Shown: piece by piece, positions 18,664 to 28,041 of the stretch | How the letters are laid out: every line of letters begins with the position of its first letter | Position numbering within the stretch: position 1 is the stretch's first letter | Assembly: GCA_016872895.1 (NCBI GenBank) | Contig: VGYT01000006.1 | Location: forward strand, 1-38,881 | DNA from: Planctomycetota bacterium | Lineage (GTDB): Bacteria; Planctomycetota; Phycisphaerae; FEN-1346 | Direction: 5' to 3' | Length of the DNA: 38,881 nt | Program-made: the position numbers and the translations under genes | Notes under the pieces: model-generated | What the model saw: only the letters and a program-made list of their open reading frames with translations | What the model was told of the DNA's origin: nothing | Database searches by the model: none

Positions 18664-20871
18664 CTACGGCGCGGCGCCGGGGGCCTCGCGCAGGGCCTTC
18701 AGGAAGTTCTCGTCCACCTGGCGGCCCAGGCGGCGGCAGGCTTCAACGTCGGAGCGGGCCTTGTCGTACGCGCCGGACTCGTAATAGGCGATCGCCCGGT
18801 TGAGCAGGGCCGGGGCGTAGTCGGGCGCGAGTTGCAGGGCGTGCGTGCAGTCGCGGATGGCCTCGGAAAAATTAGACATAAGGCGATACGTGTTGCCGCG
18901 GTTGCTCCAGGCGGCGGGGTCGGCCGGGCGCAGGTCGATGGCCTTCGAGTAGTCCGCCAAGGCGAGGTCGGGCCGCCGGGCCAGCAGCCGCACCGCGGCG
19001 CGGTTGGTGTATGCGTCGGCGTAATCGGGCGCCAGTTCCAGCGCCCGCGTGTAATCGCCCGCGGCGTCGTCCAGGGCGCCCTCCTCCTGCCGGACGAGGC
19101 CGCGGTTGAACCAGGCCTCGGCGAGGTCCGGCCCCAGGAGCGTCGCCCGGGCGGCATCGCTGGCCGCCAGGTCGTGGCGGCGGAGGCGGCGATACACCTC
19201 GCCGCGATTGCTCCAGGCGGCGGCGTCGTGCGGCGCCAGATCCAGCGCCCGCGTGTAGCCCTCCAGGGCGAGGTCGAGCCGCCCCAGGCGCTGCCAGGCG
19301 CCGGCGCGGCCGCTGTATGCCGCGGCGAACGCGGGCCGCAGGGCGATCGCCTGCGAGAAGTCGCCGACCGCCCCTTCCAGGTCGCCCCGCTGTGCGCGGG
19401 CCAGGCCGCGGTTGTACCAGGCATCGGCGTAGTCGGGGGCCAGCCGGAGGGCCTCGTTGAACTTCTCCAGGGCCTCGGAATCCCGGCCTTCCCGCACCAT
19501 GACGGCGCCCAGGTTCGACTGCGCCCGCGGGTTCTCCGGCCGCTTGCGGACCGTGTCTTCCCAGATTGTGACGGCAGTGCGGTAGTCCTGGTTGCGGCGG
19601 AAGGTGGCGGCGCCAAGCGCGGCCGCAAGGGCGAAGACGGCCGCGCCGGCCAGGACCCGCCCGATGAGTCTCCGCCGCGCGCCCCCTGCCACCGGCCGCG
19701 CGAGGAACCGCGCCCCCAGCGCGTATCCCCCGACCACCGCCAGCGCGACCACGGCCGCCAGCGGCAAATACATCCGGTGCTCAGCGGCCACCTGGCCCAC
19801 GAGCGGCACGATGCTGGAACTCGGCGCAAGGATGGCCAGGAACCAGGCGCCAAGCAGCCCCAGCCCCGGCCATCGCCGCAGGGCCACGCCGGTTGCGGCC
19901 AGCAGGAGCGCCGCTGCCCCGTACGCCGGCGCATCGCCCGGCCTCGCGCCGGCGGTCCAGCCGTAATCCAGCACAAGCGGGTCGGGCCAGAAGCACAGGC
20001 GCAGGTAGTGAACGATGAACGCGGGTTGGGCCGCCAGGTACTCCCAGGGGCTCATGTTAAGTCCGAACCCCGCCGTTCCGCCCCGCTGCCCGGACGCAAG
20101 GAGCAGGGCCGCCAGGATGCCCCACGTGGCCGCCAGCGCCGCGTAGAGCGGCCACCGCCGCCGCAGTGCCTCCCGCAACGACCCCGCCAGAAACGCGCGG
20201 TCGTAGAGCAGCACGATCAACGGCGCTGACGCCACGATCTCTTTGCTTGCCATGCCGAGCGCGCAGGCGGAGGCCGCAGCGGCATACCAGGGGGCGGGCC
20301 GCGCAGATGTCGCACCCCGGACGGCGCTGTAAAGCGTTACCAGGTAGAACAGGCCGCCGAGCGCCTCGGCACGCTGAACCACGTATGTGACCGACTCGGT
20401 TTGAATCGGGTGCAGCGTCCAGATAAGCGCCACGGCCGCGGCCAGGCCCGTCGCGGCCGGACCGAAGCGTGCGGCCATCGCGGGCAGCGCCAGCGTCCGC
20501 CTTACCACGCCGAACAGCGCCAGCGCGGCGGCCAGGTGTACCGCCAGGTTCACCGCGTGATAGGCCCGCACGTCGAGGCCGCAGAAGGCGTAGTTGAGGG
20601 CCAGCGACAGGTTGACGGCTGGGCGGCCGATGACCGTTACGGCCTCGGGCGGCGGCGAGAGGACCGGGCCGGGCGGCCACAGACGCCGGATGGTCGGGTT
20701 CTCGACGATGGAGTTGCGGTCGTCGAAGATGAACGGGACGTCGAACGTGTTCGAGTACGCGGCCGCTCCGCCGACGAGGACGAGCGCGACCGCCGCCGCC
20801 GTCATGCCGCGAGCCGGCGGCAGGGCCGCGGGCGCACCGCCCGGCGCTTCGCGCTCCACACCGCGGCTCAC
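18664..20871 (-). CDS. TMTC-like membrane protein with C-terminal TPR repeats
   Basis: FIFDDRNSIVENPTIRRLWPP, multi-TM, HPIQTESVTYVVQRAEALGGLFYL, then repeats of A.DLAPHDAAAWSNRGEVYRRL type; start uncertain (GTG 20871 or ATG 20805). Confidence 0.8.
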   Translation of the reverse strand: MSRGVEREAPGGAPAALPPARGMTAAAVALVLVGGAAAYSNTFDVPFIFDDRNSIVENPTIRRLWPPGPVLSPPPEAVTVIGRPAVNLSLALNYAFCGLDVRAYHAVNLAVHLAAALALFGVVRRTLALPAMAARFGPAATGLAAAVALIWTLHPIQTESVTYVVQRAEALGGLFYLVTLYSAVRGATSARPAPWYAAAASACALGMASKEIVASAPLIVLLYDRAFLAGSLREALRRRWPLYAALAATWGILAALLLASGQRGGTAGFGLNMSPWEYLAAQPAFIVHYLRLCFWPDPLVLDYGWTAGARPGDAPAYGAAALLLAATGVALRRWPGLGLLGAWFLAILAPSSSIVPLVGQVAAEHRMYLPLAAVVALAVVGGYALGARFLARPVAGGARRRLIGRVLAGAAVFALAAALGAATFRRNQDYRTAVTIWEDTVRKRPENPRAQSNLGAVMVREGRDSEALEKFNEALRLAPDYADAWYNRGLARAQRGDLEGAVGDFSQAIALRPAFAAAYSGRAGAWQRLGRLDLALEGYTRALDLAPHDAAAWSNRGEVYRRLRRHDLAASDAARATLLGPDLAEAWFNRGLVRQEEGALDDAAGDYTRALELAPDYADAYTNRAAVRLLARRPDLALADYSKAIDLRPADPAAWSNRGNTYRLMSNFSEAIRDCTHALQLAPDYAPALLNRAIAYYESGAYDKARSDVEACRRLGRQVDENFLKALREAPGAAP

Positions 20872-23267
20872 GGCTTGGATTCGCCTCCGACTTTCCATTC
20901 CAGGATGCCGCCCGAAAAGCCCGCCTGGAGGTCCACTTCCAGGCGCAGGCCGTCGGCCTCTACGGGCGTGAACGTGACGCGGTTGTACTTGTCCCTGGCC
21001 GCGCCGCACTCGGACGCGCCCTCGACGGGCTTCCACTCGCCGCCGACGCGGGCCAGAATGCGCCACGCCCGCGGCGCGCGGCAGCCGCCGCGGCCCGTGT
21101 CGTCGAACCAGTACACCTCCGTGGCGGAGACCTTCGCGGGCCGGGCGAAATCATACTGCACCCACTCCGTCTTGCCCCTGCGGTCCCACCAGGTGAGGCG
21201 CGGAACCTCGTGGTCGCCGGAGTTCGCCGGCTCGATTTGGTCGTTCAGGGCCTGGACGGTGTCGGCGTGCCAGCAGTGCGAGGCGCTTGCGCGGCTGGCG
21301 GCGGCGATGGTGGGCTTGAGAGTTGGCGCGGCCAGGTCGGCCTTCTCGGGCAGCCAGACCATCATCTCGCCCGCCTCGCGGTGGTCCCAGGCGTAGTAGG
21401 GGATGAGCACGAGGTTGGCGGTTTTCGGTTCGGTCCCATCCGGCTGGCGCACCTTGGCCTTCGCCCGGATGACCGTCAGGCCGCCCAGGAGGTCGGCGCG
21501 GTGCTCGGCCGCCAGGGCAGCGTCGGGCGGCATGAAGGCGAACCGGAGGTCCTTGCCGTTGTCGGCGGCCTCGGCGCAGTACACGACGGGCCCGCGCTGG
21601 ACGGCCACGCGGCCGGCGTCGGCCTGGACCTTCGGATGGGCGTACACGCGGCGGACGGGCATCGGCAGGTCAAGGTCCACGCGGTCGCCCTTGCGCCATC
21701 TGCGCGAAAGAAACAGGTAGCCCTTGCGGACGTCCAGCGTGCGAACCGAATCGCCGTTGAGTTTTACAACCAGGGATTCTTGCGGCGGAGGATCGTAGCG
21801 GTAGAGGTCGTCGGCCGACGGCTCCGAGCGGGCCCACGCGGGCACGCGCAGCGCCAGCGTCAGCGCCCCGGCCGGAGCGCCTTCCACCGTTATCGCCACC
21901 TTGCCGTCCCACGGGTAGCGGGTCTCCTGCGCCAGCGCGACGGGGCCGGCCTTGTGCGCGACGCGGGCCTTCCCTCCTGCGTAGAGGTTCACATAAACAG
22001 ACTCGTCGTCGTGGGCGTACGCGAGGCCGGGCAGCGAGGCCATGAACCGCACCACGTTCGGCGGGCAGCACGCGCAGCCGAACCACGCCTGGCGGTGATG
22101 GTTGCCGCGGCTCGCCAGGGGGTTCACGTAGAAGAACCTGCGCCCGTCGAGCGAGACGCCCGAAAGAAACCCGTTGTAGGCCACGCGCTCCACCACGTCG
22201 GCGTACCGCGCGTCGGCCGTCAGGAGGTTCATCCGGTGGCTGAAGAGCGCCAGGCCGATGCCCGCGCACGTCTCGCAGTAGGCCGACAGGTTCGGCAGTT
22301 CGTAGGCGTCGCCGAAGGCCTCGCCTGAGTGGCGCGCCCCCACGCCGCCCGTCAGGTGCATCTTCTTGGTGGCCAGGTTCTCCCAGATCGTACGGAGGGC
22401 CGTGAGGTAGGCGGCGTTGCCGGTGCGTGCGGCCACGTCGGCGGCGCCCGAGTAGAAATACATGGCGCGGACGGCGTGGCCGGCCGGCTCGGTCTGCTCA
22501 ACCAGGGGCTTGTGGTCCTGGGCGTAATCTCCGTAGAGCGTGCGGCCGCAGGCGTTGTGCCCGTGCTCGCCGATGAAGAAGGCCGCCAGGTCCAGGTACC
22601 GCCGCTCGCCGGCGGCCTCGGCCAGTTTCACGAGGGCCAGTTCCGGCTCGGGGTGGCCTTCTATGTCGTGGCGCTTGTCGGGGCCGAAGATGGAGTCGAT
22701 GTGGTCCGCCAGGCGGACGGCCACGTCCAGGAGCGTGCGCCTGCCGGTTGCGCGGTAGTGGGCCACGGCAGCCTCGATGAGGTGCCCGGCGCAGTACATC
22801 TCGTGCTTGCTGCGGCAGTCGGTGAAACGCTTATCAAGCGTCTTGTTGACCGTATAGAACGTATAAAGATATCCGTCCGGTTGCTGGGCGGCGGCAATGC
22901 GTGCGATGACGGCGTCAAGATACTTTTCCTGCTCGGCGTCGGGGTGGGCTGCAAGCGCATATGCGGCGCCCTCAACGACTTTGTACACGTCGGAATCATT
23001 GAAGAAGATGCCCTCGAACTTGCCTTCCATCCTTCCGGCGGCCTTGTCGAAGTTCGTCAGGCGGCCCGTGTCCTCGCACATCTTGAAGTTGTGCGGGATG
23101 GAGGCGGTGCGGTTCGTCTCGAGGCGCGGCGTCCAGAAGGCGTCGGCGAACCGCACGTCCGTAAAGGGCACGGCCGAGAGGCGCTTCAGGGCGGGCTCGG
23201 CGGCGCAGGCGGCCCCGGCCGAGGCAACAACCAGGCCGACGGCCAGCAGTCTGGCGGCGTTCATCAT
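20868..23267 (-). CDS. GH127 (DUF1680) family glycoside hydrolase, secreted
   Basis: PFTDVRFADAFWTPRLETNRTASIPHNF, DSDVYKVVEGAAYALAAHPD, FGCACCPPNVVRFMASLPG; signal peptide; discoidin-like C-terminus. Confidence 0.88.
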   Translation of the reverse strand: MMNAARLLAVGLVVASAGAACAAEPALKRLSAVPFTDVRFADAFWTPRLETNRTASIPHNFKMCEDTGRLTNFDKAAGRMEGKFEGIFFNDSDVYKVVEGAAYALAAHPDAEQEKYLDAVIARIAAAQQPDGYLYTFYTVNKTLDKRFTDCRSKHEMYCAGHLIEAAVAHYRATGRRTLLDVAVRLADHIDSIFGPDKRHDIEGHPEPELALVKLAEAAGERRYLDLAAFFIGEHGHNACGRTLYGDYAQDHKPLVEQTEPAGHAVRAMYFYSGAADVAARTGNAAYLTALRTIWENLATKKMHLTGGVGARHSGEAFGDAYELPNLSAYCETCAGIGLALFSHRMNLLTADARYADVVERVAYNGFLSGVSLDGRRFFYVNPLASRGNHHRQAWFGCACCPPNVVRFMASLPGLAYAHDDESVYVNLYAGGKARVAHKAGPVALAQETRYPWDGKVAITVEGAPAGALTLALRVPAWARSEPSADDLYRYDPPPQESLVVKLNGDSVRTLDVRKGYLFLSRRWRKGDRVDLDLPMPVRRVYAHPKVQADAGRVAVQRGPVVYCAEAADNGKDLRFAFMPPDAALAAEHRADLLGGLTVIRAKAKVRQPDGTEPKTANLVLIPYYAWDHREAGEMMVWLPEKADLAAPTLKPTIAAASRASASHCWHADTVQALNDQIEPANSGDHEVPRLTWWDRRGKTEWVQYDFARPAKVSATEVYWFDDTGRGGCRAPRAWRILARVGGEWKPVEGASECGAARDKYNRVTFTPVEADGLRLEVDLQAGFSGGILEWKVGGESKP

Positions 23268-23310
23268 GGTAGGCATCCTTCCCTGGCCCGGCCAGGGCGA
23301 GCGGCCGGCG

Positions 23311-23405
23311 GTGCGCTTGCCGCAGGCATGCTTTCGCAACGGCGCGAAAGCATGGCACCAGGCGCTTGCCGCAGGCACGCTTTCGCAACGGCGCGAAAGC
23401 ATGGC
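23311..23405. repeat. Tandem pair of a 49-bp unit containing the hairpin ATGCTTTCGC-aacggc-GCGAAAGCAT
   Basis: Units at 23327-23356 and 23376-23405, each preceded by GCGCTTGCCGCAGGCA; one arm base differs in the second copy (CACG). Confidence 0.85.
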
Positions 23406-23447
23406 ACCCGGCCGTGAGCGACGTATCCGCCGCTCGGCCAGGGGCCG

Positions 23448-25772
23448 TCACTTCGCCTTCGCCGGGACGACTTCAACGATGCCGACGTCAATGTATTGAC
23501 CGCCCCCGGTCTGGCGGCAGTGGACGGCCAGGACGTTCTTGCCGGGCCTGAAAGCCGCCCTGGCTTCGGGCGCGAGCGGCTGTTCGTCGTAGTCGGTCGC
23601 GAAGCCCTTCAGTTGGCATGCCAGGACGCCGTTGATGTAAACCTCGGTATCCTCATCATGGTGCACGCGCAACTGGAGCGCCGAGAAGTCGCCGGCGGGC
23701 ACCTGGAACTCGCGCCGCAGCCAGATGTCGGTCGTCCGCCACTCGGTGCGGACCACGGCGCCGGGCGTGCCCTTGGTGCCGAAACCGCTGCGGCCTTTCT
23801 TCCATGCCGAGTCGTCAAAGGCGGGCTTGGTCCAGTCGCCGGCGGGCTTCTCCGTTACATAGCGCCATTCCTGCGGCGACTCCTCTGCCGTAGGAACCAC
23901 GCTCCGCACGACGGGGGCGGGCGGTACCTTGGAGAAATCGCCGCGGTTGACGGCCGCAAGGCGCTCAACGTCGCCCTTGACCACCCGGTCGTAGGTCATC
24001 AGTCCGTTGCACTCTACTTCAACGTCGGTCGTCTGCGTGTACACGGCGGCGCACAGGCCGGCGGAGTCCTTCAGGTCGTACACCGTTCGCAGAAGTTTTT
24101 CGTAGGTGCGCGTCAGGTGCTCGGCGTCGGCCATGCCCTTGTAGCCCCACGATTCCTTCTTCCACAAGTGGCCCTGTACGGCCAGTCCCAGGCCGCCGAA
24201 CTCGCCCAGCACGGCCGCACGCTTTTCTTCCGTCGGCGGGCACTTGGGGTTGGGGTAACTGTGGATGTCGTGCACGTCGCCCACGCTCGTGTCGGTCCAG
24301 CCGGAAGCGTTATTGACGAGTCGCGACGGGTCCATGTTCTTCACCAGTGCGGTAAGGCGCTCGGTGTCAAACTGCCCCCACCCCTCGTTGAAGACCACCC
24401 ACATGATGATTGAAGGATGGTTGCGCAGGCCCTCAACCATGCGCACGAGTTCCTTCTCAAACTGCCTGCGGGCCTCAACCGCCGCCGCGTCATCCTTCGG
24501 GGTGGGCGGCAGGGGCTTGCCGTCGGGGCCGCGCCGCCGCTCCATGCCGTTTGAGCCGCTCGGCATGTCCTGCCACACGAGCAGGCCCAGGCGGTCGGCC
24601 CAGTAGTACCAGCGCTCGGGCTCAATCTTGACGTGCTTGCGGGCCATGTTCATTCCGAACTTGAGGGTCATCTCAATATCATAGCGCAGGGCCTGGTCGG
24701 TGGGCGCGGTGTAGAGGCCGTCGGGCCAGAAGCCCTGGTCCAGGAATCCCGCCTGCATGACGAACTTGCCGTTAAGCAGGATGCGCGTAACGCCCTGCGG
24801 GTCTTTTCCGATTTCCACCTTGCGCATGCCGAAGTAACTCTGCACGGCGTCGGTCTGGCCCAGGCGCACTTCCAGGTCGTAAAGGAAGGGCGAGTCGGGC
24901 GACCAGAGTTTTGGCTGGGGTATCCGAACCTCCAGCGGCGCATCGGCCGGCCCCGTCGCCTCGGCGACGGGCCGGCCGCCGTCCTTGACCACCGCCTTGA
25001 CCGCTGCCGATTTGCCTTGCGCCTGCGGTTGCACGTCCACGGTGATGCGCACGGCGCTGTTGTCAACGTCGGGCACGATCCTGATGCCGCCGATCCACTG
25101 CTCGGGCACCGGCTCCAGCCACACGGTCTGCCAGATGCCGGTGGTGGGCGTGTACCAGATTCCGCCGGGCTTGTGCACCTGTTTGCCGCGCGGCTGCGGG
25201 CCCGAGTCGGAAGGGTCCCACACCGCGACAACAAGTTCCTGTCGGCCGCCAGGTCTGAGCGCATCGGTTATGTCGCACGTAAACGAGTCGTATCCGCCGC
25301 GGTGCTCGCCCGCCTTCCTGCCGTTGACGAACACGGCGGCCTCCCAGTCAACCGCGCCGAAGTGCAGGAGCAGCCTGCCGCCCGCAAAGTCCGGCGGCAC
25401 GATGAACGTGCGGCGGTACCACAGCCGCTCCTTCTCGCTCACCTGCCTCATCACGCCCGACAGGGCCGCCTCGATGGGGAAGGGCACAAGGATCTGCCCG
25501 TCGAACTTCTCCGGCTGCGGGGCGTCCACGGGCAGGACCGCGTAGTCCCACAGGCCGTTCAGGTTGAGCCACCGCGGCCGGACCATCTGCGGCCGCGGGT
25601 ACTCCGGGTGCACCTTGTCGGGCGACACGTCCTTGGCCCATCGCGTCAGGAGGGGCCCCGCCGCCGGGGCCCACGCTGCCGACGCCGGCTGCACGCACGC
25701 CGCCGACACCCCCAGCACGAGCACCATCGGCCACACCAGCGACACGGCCGCATACCCTTTCGTCGCGCACAT
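23448..25772 (-). CDS. GH2 family glycoside hydrolase (beta-galactosidase-like), secreted
   Basis: PRPQMVRPRWLNLNGLWDYA, LWYRRTFIVP, FGAVDWEAAVFVNGRKAGEHRGGYDSF, HPSIIMWVVFNEGWGQFD; C-terminal beta-sandwich-like region. Confidence 0.88.
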   Translation of the reverse strand: MCATKGYAAVSLVWPMVLVLGVSAACVQPASAAWAPAAGPLLTRWAKDVSPDKVHPEYPRPQMVRPRWLNLNGLWDYAVLPVDAPQPEKFDGQILVPFPIEAALSGVMRQVSEKERLWYRRTFIVPPDFAGGRLLLHFGAVDWEAAVFVNGRKAGEHRGGYDSFTCDITDALRPGGRQELVVAVWDPSDSGPQPRGKQVHKPGGIWYTPTTGIWQTVWLEPVPEQWIGGIRIVPDVDNSAVRITVDVQPQAQGKSAAVKAVVKDGGRPVAEATGPADAPLEVRIPQPKLWSPDSPFLYDLEVRLGQTDAVQSYFGMRKVEIGKDPQGVTRILLNGKFVMQAGFLDQGFWPDGLYTAPTDQALRYDIEMTLKFGMNMARKHVKIEPERWYYWADRLGLLVWQDMPSGSNGMERRRGPDGKPLPPTPKDDAAAVEARRQFEKELVRMVEGLRNHPSIIMWVVFNEGWGQFDTERLTALVKNMDPSRLVNNASGWTDTSVGDVHDIHSYPNPKCPPTEEKRAAVLGEFGGLGLAVQGHLWKKESWGYKGMADAEHLTRTYEKLLRTVYDLKDSAGLCAAVYTQTTDVEVECNGLMTYDRVVKGDVERLAAVNRGDFSKVPPAPVVRSVVPTAEESPQEWRYVTEKPAGDWTKPAFDDSAWKKGRSGFGTKGTPGAVVRTEWRTTDIWLRREFQVPAGDFSALQLRVHHDEDTEVYINGVLACQLKGFATDYDEQPLAPEARAAFRPGKNVLAVHCRQTGGGQYIDVGIVEVVPAKAK

Positions 25773-25819
25773 GATGAGTCCTTTCCGTTGTGGGCTTGCT
25801 TCGGCTGAGCGGGTGGAAT

Positions 25820-26785
25820 CTAGCGCGCCGGGGCGCGAAATGCAAACGTTTCTGCCAGCGCCTCCGGGTACGGTTCCAGGAACGTCTGCTGCATGAGGCA
25901 GGCGACCTCGAACCGCACGCCCCACGACCGCACGAGCGTCAGGGCCGCGCTCAGGGGGGCCTTGCCCGCGCGGTACTTCTCCAGCAGGTCCAGGAAGAAG
26001 GCCTTCTCGCCCGCCTTGAGGCCGGCGGAGACGTATCTAAGCGCATGCATAAGCACGTTGATGATGCTCGTCGTTCGCGGCGGCCGGGCCAGGGCGCGGG
26101 CGAAGCCCCGGCGATACGCGGCCGACAGATTAGCCGACGGTCGTCGGCCCGCGCACGCCGCCAGGCGCCCCAGTTCGCGCATCCGCGAACGGCTGTAGGC
26201 CGCCAGCAGCCACTCGTTGGCGGCATGGAAGGCCGCCAGGTCGCGCATGCCGCCGCGGCGGCCGACCCCGCGGAGCGAGGCCATCGCAAACAGCCGCGTA
26301 AGAAAGTGCTCGCGAAGGGCAATGTTGTTCAAGCGCCCCTCGTCCTCCACCGGCAGGTCGGTGAACCGCCGAAGGACCGCGCCGCCGAAGAAGCCGCTGC
26401 CCGCGCCCAGCGGGGCCTCGGCGCCAGGGCCGCCGTACACCTTCACGTCCGTGATGCCGCACGACGGCGAGCGGGCCTTCAGAAGGAATCCGTCCACTTC
26501 GCCCAGCGACGCGAGGAACCGCGATGCGAACGCAACCATTTCGCCGGACACGTCGCGGCCGGTGGCCGGCTGCACCAGGCGAACGCGGCCGCCCCGCCGC
26601 ACCACCCGGATGGGGTCCCGCGGGCAGCCCAACCCGATCTCCATCTCCGGGCACACGGGCGCCGCCGCAACGTGCGCACGCAGCCGCGAGGCAAACTCGT
26701 CGGCGACAATGGCGCCGTCGTAGCGGCAGGCGGCAAAGCCCAGGCACTTGCTGAAGACGGCGCGCGGCTTCACGAACGTTCGCAT
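25820..26785 (-). CDS. DUF523-DUF1722 fusion protein
   Basis: SKCLGFAACRYDGAIV, VCPEMEIGLGCPRDPIRVV, KARSPSCGITDVKVY, then an all-helical C-terminal half; start trimmed to 26785 because the longer ORF runs through the tRNA. Confidence 0.85.
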   Translation of the reverse strand: MRTFVKPRAVFSKCLGFAACRYDGAIVADEFASRLRAHVAAAPVCPEMEIGLGCPRDPIRVVRRGGRVRLVQPATGRDVSGEMVAFASRFLASLGEVDGFLLKARSPSCGITDVKVYGGPGAEAPLGAGSGFFGGAVLRRFTDLPVEDEGRLNNIALREHFLTRLFAMASLRGVGRRGGMRDLAAFHAANEWLLAAYSRSRMRELGRLAACAGRRPSANLSAAYRRGFARALARPPRTTSIINVLMHALRYVSAGLKAGEKAFFLDLLEKYRAGKAPLSAALTLVRSWGVRFEVACLMQQTFLEPYPEALAETFAFRAPAR

Positions 26786-26889
26786 AAGCGCCCCTGCGGA
26801 CGGGGGGAGCGCGACTGTGCCCTGCCCGCGCTTCGGCACAAATGCTATAGACACGGGGCCGCCCGGACGATAAAAATCCTGCCGGGCGC

Positions 26890-26979
26890 GGAGAGGTGCC
26901 AGAGCGGTTGAATGGGCCGGTTTCGAAAACCGGTGTGGGCTACGGTCCACCGGGAGTTCGAATCTCCCCCTCTCCGCCA
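26890..26979 (+). tRNA. tRNA-Ser(CGA), CCA encoded
   Basis: GGAGAGG (26890-26896) pairs with CCTCTCC (26969-26975); anticodon stem/loop CCGGTttcgaaaACCGG; long variable arm; GGGAGTTCGAATCTCCC T-arm; discriminator G + CCA. Confidence 0.95.
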
Positions 26980-27101
26980 CGCCTCGCGGTTGCCGGCGGG
27001 CCTGCCGGGGGCGCACCGGCAATGATGAGGCCATGTCCGGCGGCGCGTGTCGGTGGCATCAACGCCGCTTCACGGGGAGTTGCGGCCGGTCAGGGGCGGG
27101 T

Positions 27102-27458
27102 ATGATGAATCTGACGGACCTCGCCAGGGAAATCGGCGCCCACGTCGCGGCCGGGGGGCGTCCTAACTGCCGCGCGGTCGACCGCGTGTACGCCGGCGAC
27201 CGCATCAGCGACCTCCTGACGCACGCCTCGCACACCACGCTGCTGGTGACCAACCTCTCCAGCGCCCTGTTGGTGTGCGTGGCGGAACTGATGGACGTGC
27301 CCGCCATCTGCCTGGTGGGCGGCCAGAACCCCGCGCCGGAGATTATTGCGGCCGCGCGGTCACGCGGCATGTTCCTGATGGTCTCGCCCGTGGACCTTTT
27401 CGAGACGTGCGGCCGCGTGCACCGCTGCTGGAACGACGCAAGGCCCGCCGGAGCATGA
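27102..27458 (+). CDS. DRTGG-domain-like protein
   Basis: MMNLTDLAREIGAHVAAGGRPNCRAVDRVYAGDRISDLLTHASHTTLLVTNLSSALLVCVAELMDVPAICLVGG. Confidence 0.6.
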   Translation: MMNLTDLAREIGAHVAAGGRPNCRAVDRVYAGDRISDLLTHASHTTLLVTNLSSALLVCVAELMDVPAICLVGGQNPAPEIIAAARSRGMFLMVSPVDLFETCGRVHRCWNDARPAGA

Positions 27459-28039
27459 ACGCTTTCACATACATCATCGCGGGAGGAGACTACATCCGCG
27501 CGGGTGCGGCGTCGCGCCGCCTCAAGGAGCGCCTGGAGGCCGCCGGGGCGGCGCCCGACTCCGTCCGCCGCGCCGTCATCGCCGCCTGCGAGGCCGAGAT
27601 GAACGTCGTCGTCCACGCGCGCGGCGGGCGGATGGAGGCGCGCCTGGCCCCCGGCCGCATCGACGTGGAAGTCGCCGACGCCGGTCCGGGCATCGCCGAC
27701 GTCCCCCTGGCGATGCAGGAAGGCTACTCCACCGCGCCGCCCGAGGCGCGGGCGCTGGGCTTCGGCGCCGGGATGGGCCTGCCGAGCATCCGCCGCGCTG
27801 CCGACGCCTTCGCGATTGATTCCGCGCCCGGCAGGGGCACACGCTTGCGGTTCACGGTTTACCTCGGGGCCCGGTGCCCCGCCGCGGCGGGCGAAGGCGT
27901 GCGTTTCAGGGGCACCAGGATCATGCTTTCGCAACGGCGCGAAAGCATGGCGCCCCGCCGTCCCGGCCAGGGCGGGCCGTGCCGCCTGCCGTCCGGGCCG
28001 CCGCGAGGCAGCGCCGGGAGCGACGCGCCCGGAGGTTGA
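27455..28039 (+). CDS. ATP-binding regulator (anti-sigma factor/HATPase type)
   Basis: Overlaps the upstream stop (ATGA); AVIAACEAEMNVVVHA, DVEVADAGPGIADV, GFGAGMGLPSIRRAADAF, GRGTRLRFTVYL. Confidence 0.8.
   Translation: MNAFTYIIAGGDYIRAGAASRRLKERLEAAGAAPDSVRRAVIAACEAEMNVVVHARGGRMEARLAPGRIDVEVADAGPGIADVPLAMQEGYSTAPPEARALGFGAGMGLPSIRRAADAFAIDSAPGRGTRLRFTVYLGARCPAAAGEGVRFRGTRIMLSQRRESMAPRRPGQGGPCRLPSGPPRGSAGSDAPGG
27922..27951. repeat. Third copy of the ATGCTTTCGC-aacggc-GCGAAAGCAT hairpin, inside a CDS 3' end
   Basis: Same sequence as the 23327-23405 copies; read as IMLSQRRESMA near the end of the ATPase ORF. Confidence 0.85.
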
Positions 28040-28041
28040 AC

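Noticed and set aside
26896-27105. 69 aa ORF MPERLNGPVSKTGVGYGPPGVRISPSPPR
   Set aside because: It is a translation of the tRNA-Ser gene
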